Shown piece after piece: positions 60,186 through 64,000 of a stretch of DNA of 64,000 nt. Made by a program: the position numbers and the translations under genes. The DNA is from UBA8337 sp963932545. GTDB lineage: Bacteria; Pseudomonadota; Alphaproteobacteria; RS24. The notes beneath the pieces are model-generated. The model made no database searches and was not told where the DNA came from. It worked only from the letters and a program-made list of their open reading frames with translations. The stretch is taken from contig CAWVRH010000012.1 in NCBI GenBank assembly GCA_963932545.1, positions 1-64,000 of the forward strand. The letters are read 5' to 3'. How positions within the stretch are numbered: the stretch's first letter is position 1; every line of letters begins with the position of its first letter.

Positions 60186-61620
60186 TCCTCTCTGGAAGGG
60201 CTCGCAAGTTATAGCGGCATTGGCAACGCATCTGGTTGGCCAAGACGTGCCGACCGATTGGGTGGCCAATGGCGTGAGTATAGATACCCGTGATTTGAAG
60301 CCAGGTGATATTTTCGTGGCTCTGCCGGGTGAGCATGTCGACGGACATGAGTATGTCGAGGCGGCTTTTGAAGCTGGCGCAGCGGCAGCTTTTGTGCGGC
60401 CAGATTTTGCCAGCGAGAGTTTGCCGGCCAAAGCGGTTTTGCTACCCGTGTCGGATGTGTTGGCGGCGCTAGAGGCTTTGGGCCGCGCGGCTCGCGAGCG
60501 CAGCCAAGCCCATATTATTGCGGTAACGGGCAGCGTCGGCAAAACCAGCGTCAAAGAAACTTTGTCTGCAGCGCTTGCAAAAAGCGGGTCTGTGCATGCG
60601 TCCGAGCGCTCGTTCAACAATCATATCGGTGTGCCTCTCAGTTTGGCCCGGCTATCGACCGAGGCTGATTTTGCGGTGTTTGAACTGGGCATGAACCACG
60701 CTGGCGAGCTAACGGATTTGGTGGATATGGTGCGCCCGCAGTGCGCCATCGTCACAACCATTGGCACGGCGCATATTGAGAACTTCGAAAACATGACGGC
60801 TCTGGCACGCGCCAAGGCCGAGATATTCAGTGGTTTGGTTGAGGGTGGTGCCGCCATCTTGCCCCGCGATAATGAGTATTATGACGAGTTGAAACAAGGC
60901 GCGGGCCAAGCGCGCATTATCGATTTCTCCGCCGAGGGTAACGCGCAAGCGCAAGCCTTTACGGCGCAAGTGAAATTGCACGAAGCCTGTAGCTGTGTGA
61001 CAGCTCATATTCTGGCACAAGAAGTGATTTATAAAATCGGCACGCCCGGCGCGCACCATGTCGCCAACAGTCTGGCTGTTTTGGCGGCGGTGCAAAATGC
61101 AGGGGCTGATTTAGCCTTGGCGGCTTTGTCACTGGCAGACCATGAAGGTCTATCGGGGAGGGGGCGGCGTTATGCTATCGGCGAGGTCGAGGCCCAAATA
61201 ACCCTTATCGACGAGAGCTATAACGCCAACCCAACGTCGATGGCGGCGGCTTTAAATACTTTGGGTCTGGCGCCACGTCTGGGGCGCGGTCGACGCGTTG
61301 CCGTTTTGGGCGATATGGCTGAGCTGGGCAAAGACGCGCCAGCTCTGCACGCGAGCTTGGCAGAAAACATCGAGCAAGCCGATATTGATTTGGTGCTGAC
61401 CTGTGGAGATTTGATGATGCATTTGCACAATCATCTGCCGCCGGGTCGCATGGGGCCGCATGTCGGCACGCCGGACGAAATTATGGAAATTTTACACCGA
61501 GATTTACGCGCCAATGATGTGGTGATGGTGAAGGGCTCTAATTCCAGTGGTATGGGAAAAGTGGTCGACGCCTTGCTGGCAAGTTCTGCGGCACAGATAA
61601 AACAGGCGAGGGTCGGATAA
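60178..61620 (+). CDS. murF: UDP-MurNAc-pentapeptide synthetase MurF
   Basis: 480 residues from the ATG at 60178, overlapping murE by 8 bp; longer upstream frames fall inside murE. ATP loop VTGSVGKTSVKETLSAAL, FNNHIGVPLSLARL, FELGMNHAGE and LIDESYNANPTSMAAAL are the MurF motifs. It adds D-Ala-D-Ala to complete the pentapeptide. It ends in the last base shared with the mraY start. Confidence 0.97.
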   Translation: MANPLWKGSQVIAALATHLVGQDVPTDWVANGVSIDTRDLKPGDIFVALPGEHVDGHEYVEAAFEAGAAAAFVRPDFASESLPAKAVLLPVSDVLAALEALGRAARERSQAHIIAVTGSVGKTSVKETLSAALAKSGSVHASERSFNNHIGVPLSLARLSTEADFAVFELGMNHAGELTDLVDMVRPQCAIVTTIGTAHIENFENMTALARAKAEIFSGLVEGGAAILPRDNEYYDELKQGAGQARIIDFSAEGNAQAQAFTAQVKLHEACSCVTAHILAQEVIYKIGTPGAHHVANSLAVLAAVQNAGADLALAALSLADHEGLSGRGRRYAIGEVEAQITLIDESYNANPTSMAAALNTLGLAPRLGRGRRVAVLGDMAELGKDAPALHASLAENIEQADIDLVLTCGDLMMHLHNHLPPGRMGPHVGTPDEIMEILHRDLRANDVVMVKGSNSSGMGKVVDALLASSAAQIKQARVG

Positions 61621-62711
61621 TGCTCTACGAATTCATGCTCTATTTTAACGAACAAGTGCCAGGCGCCAATCTGTTCAATTACATTACATTTCGCGCCGGT
61701 GGCGCGGTGATGACCTCTTTGCTCATCACCTTCCTGCTGGGCCCATGGATGATTGGCGCGTTGCGCGCCCGCCAAGGCAAAGGTCAGCCGATACGCGAAG
61801 ATGGCCCGCAATCGCATTTGGTCACCAAAGTCGGAACCCCAACCATGGGCGGTCTGTTGATTTTGCTGGGCGCCATAGGCTCGACGTTGATTTGGGGCAA
61901 TTTAACCAATGCCTTCTTGTGGATTGTGTTGCTGACGACAACGGGCTTCGGCATCATTGGCTTTGCGGATGATTATCTAAAACTGCGCGGCGGCTCGAGC
62001 GCGGGCGTGCCGGGTCGTTTAAAATTAGTATTTGAATCGATTATCGCCATTTGCGCGGTTCTGGCCATCAGCCATTACTTGCCCGAACCTTTGTCGACCA
62101 GCTATGCCATTCCCTTCCTTAAAGATGTGCTTTTGCCTTTTGGTCTGCCGCTTTATCTTTTTGCCGGTCTGATTGTGATTGTCGGTGCCTCGAACTCGGT
62201 CAATCTAACTGATGGGCTCGACGGCTTGGCAATTGTGCCGACAATGATTGCGGCGGCCAGTTTTGGCTTTATCGCTTATTTGGTCGGCAATGCGATTTTT
62301 GCAAATTATCTGCAAGTCCATTACGTGCCTGGCACGGGCGAGCTGGCGGTATTTTGCGCCGCGCTCATCGGCTCTGGCTTAGGATTTCTTTGGTATAATG
62401 CGCCCCCAGCTGCGGTTTTCATGGGCGACACAGGGTCGCTGGCCTTGGGCGGGGCTCTTGGATCTATCGCTGTGGCTACGAAACATGAATTGGTCTTGGC
62501 CATTATCGGCGGCTTGTTTGTGTTGGAAGCTGTCTCGGTGATTGTGCAAGTGGCTTCGTTCAAACTGACGGGCAAACGCGTTTTTGCCATGGCGCCATTG
62601 CATCATCATTTCGAGCAACGCGGCTGGGCAGAGCCGACGATTGTCATTCGCTTCTGGATTATTTCCGTCATCCTTGCCCTCGTTGGGCTGGCTACGTTGA
62701 AGCTGAGGTAG
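61620..62711 (+). CDS. mraY: Phospho-MurNAc-pentapeptide translocase MraY
   Basis: 363 residues, ten membrane helices. Signatures: KVGTPTMGGLLILLG, FADDYLKLRGGSSAG, NSVNLTDGLDGLAI, FMGDTGSLALGGALG and APLHHHFEQRGW, which carry the catalytic aspartates and the histidine cluster. It transfers phospho-MurNAc-pentapeptide to undecaprenyl phosphate to make lipid I at the inner face of the membrane. The start shares one base with the murF stop. Confidence 0.97.
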   Translation: MLYEFMLYFNEQVPGANLFNYITFRAGGAVMTSLLITFLLGPWMIGALRARQGKGQPIREDGPQSHLVTKVGTPTMGGLLILLGAIGSTLIWGNLTNAFLWIVLLTTTGFGIIGFADDYLKLRGGSSAGVPGRLKLVFESIIAICAVLAISHYLPEPLSTSYAIPFLKDVLLPFGLPLYLFAGLIVIVGASNSVNLTDGLDGLAIVPTMIAAASFGFIAYLVGNAIFANYLQVHYVPGTGELAVFCAALIGSGLGFLWYNAPPAAVFMGDTGSLALGGALGSIAVATKHELVLAIIGGLFVLEAVSVIVQVASFKLTGKRVFAMAPLHHHFEQRGWAEPTIVIRFWIISVILALVGLATLKLR

Positions 62712-62716
62712 GGTCT

Positions 62717-64000
62717 ATGATGCAGCTTCCCAAACTCACTGGTGAAACCGCCGTCTTCGGACTGGGCCGCTCAGGCTTGGCTTGTGTGGCGTCGCTGGTG
62801 GCTGCGGGAAACCAAGTTGTGGCATGGGATGACAGAGCTGCGCCCCGCGAACAGGCTGAAAAACTCGGCGCTAATTTACGAAATTTAACCGATGATTTTG
62901 CCACCCCTTCGCAATTAGTTGTCAGCCCCGGAGTGCCGCTCACCCATCCCGCCCCCCACCCAATTGTGGCGGCGGCGCAGGCTGTGGGTTGTGCTGTTTT
63001 GGGCGATATGGATTTATTCTCCATGGCGCTTGAGGCGTCGGGTCTTCGCGATAAGACAACGCTCATCGGCATTACCGGCACCAATGGAAAATCGACCACC
63101 ACGGCGCTGGTCGCCCACATGCTGCAATCGGCTGGCTTGCCCGTTCATATGGGCGGCAATATCGGCACGCCAGTTCTGCAATTGCCGCTGCCAGATGCTT
63201 CGGCCCAAAACACAACTTATGTCCTAGAGTTGTCTTCCTACCAGCTTGACCTTAACCGCCAGTTGCATTGCGACATCGGTGTGATGTTAAACCTAACGCC
63301 CGACCACCTAGATAGGCACGGCGATATGGCGGGTTATGCGCTGGCTAAAGAAGCTCTTTTTGAGAATGATAAATGCCAATCGCTTCGCGTTATCGGCATG
63401 GATGATGCGCCAAGCCGCGAAATGGTTCAGCGTCACCCGCACGAAAAATGGATCACGATTTCCAGCACGCACACGCAAGGCGATATTTATTTTGCGGATG
63501 CTGGCTTGCACTATGGTCAAGCCGAGCCTGTCAGTTTGCAAGATTGCCCTGCCTTGCGGGGCGCTCACAATGGGCAAAACGCAGCTGCTGCAATGGCTAT
63601 TGGATTCGGCTTGGGAATTAGCGCCGCTGTCATGGCTGCCAGTTTTGAAAGTTTTGCTGGCATGTCGCATCGCTTGCAACCGGTAGCGCGCCACGGTGCC
63701 CTTACCTTTGTGAACGACAGCAAAGCCACTAACGCCGAGGCGACAGGCCATGCTTTGGCAGCCTTTGATAATATTTATTGGATTGCGGGCGGCGTAGCGA
63801 AAGCGGGCGGCCTCTCGAGTTTGGAAACCCAATTCAGCAATGTGCGCGCAGCCTTCCTCATTGGCGAAGCCGCCGAAGGGTTTGCCCAAAGCTTGTCTGG
63901 AAAAATGCCAGTTGAGATATCGCACACGATGGATAAGGCGCTCACCCAAGCTGCCAATCAAGCGCAAGCCGATGCCCTCGCCCATGCCACAATTTTGCTA
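62717..64000 (+). CDS. murD: UDP-MurNAc-L-alanine-D-glutamate ligase MurD, cut by window edge
   Basis: 428 residues visible, open to the last base. GETAVFGLGRSGLACVASLV (N-terminal Rossmann), VVSPGVPLTHP, the ATP loop ITGTNGKSTTTALVAHML, LELSSYQLD, LNLTPDHLDRHG and SHRLQPVARHGALTFVNDSKATNAEAT follow MurD order. Two ATG codons in tandem (62717, 62720) with GGTAGGG upstream. Full MurD proteins are about 450-470 residues, so only the C-terminal few dozen are missing. It adds D-glutamate in peptidoglycan precursor synthesis. Confidence 0.96.
   Translation, partial: MMQLPKLTGETAVFGLGRSGLACVASLVAAGNQVVAWDDRAAPREQAEKLGANLRNLTDDFATPSQLVVSPGVPLTHPAPHPIVAAAQAVGCAVLGDMDLFSMALEASGLRDKTTLIGITGTNGKSTTTALVAHMLQSAGLPVHMGGNIGTPVLQLPLPDASAQNTTYVLELSSYQLDLNRQLHCDIGVMLNLTPDHLDRHGDMAGYALAKEALFENDKCQSLRVIGMDDAPSREMVQRHPHEKWITISSTHTQGDIYFADAGLHYGQAEPVSLQDCPALRGAHNGQNAAAAMAIGFGLGISAAVMAASFESFAGMSHRLQPVARHGALTFVNDSKATNAEATGHALAAFDNIYWIAGGVAKAGGLSSLETQFSNVRAAFLIGEAAEGFAQSLSGKMPVEISHTMDKALTQAANQAQADALAHATILL

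Noticed and set aside
59691..60620. A 309-codon open frame antisense to murE/murF
   Set aside because: Both plus-strand genes are unambiguous and the antisense translation has no recognisable motif.

Overview
The window is a gene-dense stretch of an alphaproteobacterial chromosome. The class call rests on gene sets typical of that group: RNase P RNA just ahead of mraZ and the dcw cell-wall/division cluster, ccmIEF-H followed by a two-component system and glnE, a DUF2849-cysI-DUF934 sulfite-reductase operon, DUF1491, DUF6456 and DUF1289 proteins, and a remnant of the gene transfer agent (GTA) baseplate gene. I cannot name a genus. The many acyl-CoA dehydrogenases, two crotonases and two acyl-CoA synthetases point to a free-living aerobic heterotroph that degrades fatty or polycyclic acyl-CoA substrates. 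No rRNA, tRNA, CRISPR array or complete mobile element was seen.

Layout. 1-4980: start of an acyl-CoA synthetase, a crotonase, an MFS exporter, a winged-helix regulator, a DnaA-domain-IV-like protein paired with a DUF6456 protein, and SufE. 5095-12369: DUF1491 protein, MscS channel, sulfite reductase operon, an NMT1-type ABC importer and a YcgN-type cysteine-cluster protein. 12370-15546: a decayed GTA/phage-tail region, holding a truncated and frameshifted baseplate 'megatron' gene, a DUF2793 gene split by an in-frame TAG, and a short tandem repeat. 15617-24808: nitroreductase, cytochrome c maturation genes (ccmI, E, F, H; no ccmG), response regulator, sensor kinase and glnE. 24902-36781: two acyl-CoA dehydrogenase blocks flanking dusA, a TauE/SafE permease, a phosphohexomutase and the siroheme gene SUMT. 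36835-44277 (minus): a ten-gene Mrp/Mbh-like cation/proton antiporter operon with three NuoL/M/N-like subunits. 44317-54490: SDR, LLM oxidoreductase, acyl-CoA ligase, a large autotransporter, phosphoglycolate phosphatase, an EamA exporter and an amidase. 54504-64000: rnpB, then mraZ-rsmH-ftsL-ftsI-murE-murF-mraY-murD (murD runs off the window).

How the genes fit together. Acyl-CoA ligases, acyl-CoA dehydrogenases, crotonases and the SDR form a scattered beta-oxidation-like set. The acyl-CoA dehydrogenases fall into long (395-412 aa) and short (about 375 aa) types. By eye, only the long types keep a candidate catalytic glutamate, as in steroid-degrading alpha2beta2 enzymes. Sulfur genes recur (cysI, DUF934, DUF2849, SUMT, TauE/SafE, SufE), but cysH is missing from its usual place. 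Regulatory structure worth attention: four CCCA repeats at exact 10-bp spacing over the mraZ promoter, a palindrome inside the likely cysI-operon promoter, a cysteine-containing upstream ORF coupled to SUMT, and intrinsic terminators immediately ahead of the SDR and the Mrp operon.

I found no clearly new defence or biosynthetic system. The strongest candidates for something under-described are the Mbh-ordered antiporter operon without any redox module and the SUMT leader ORF.
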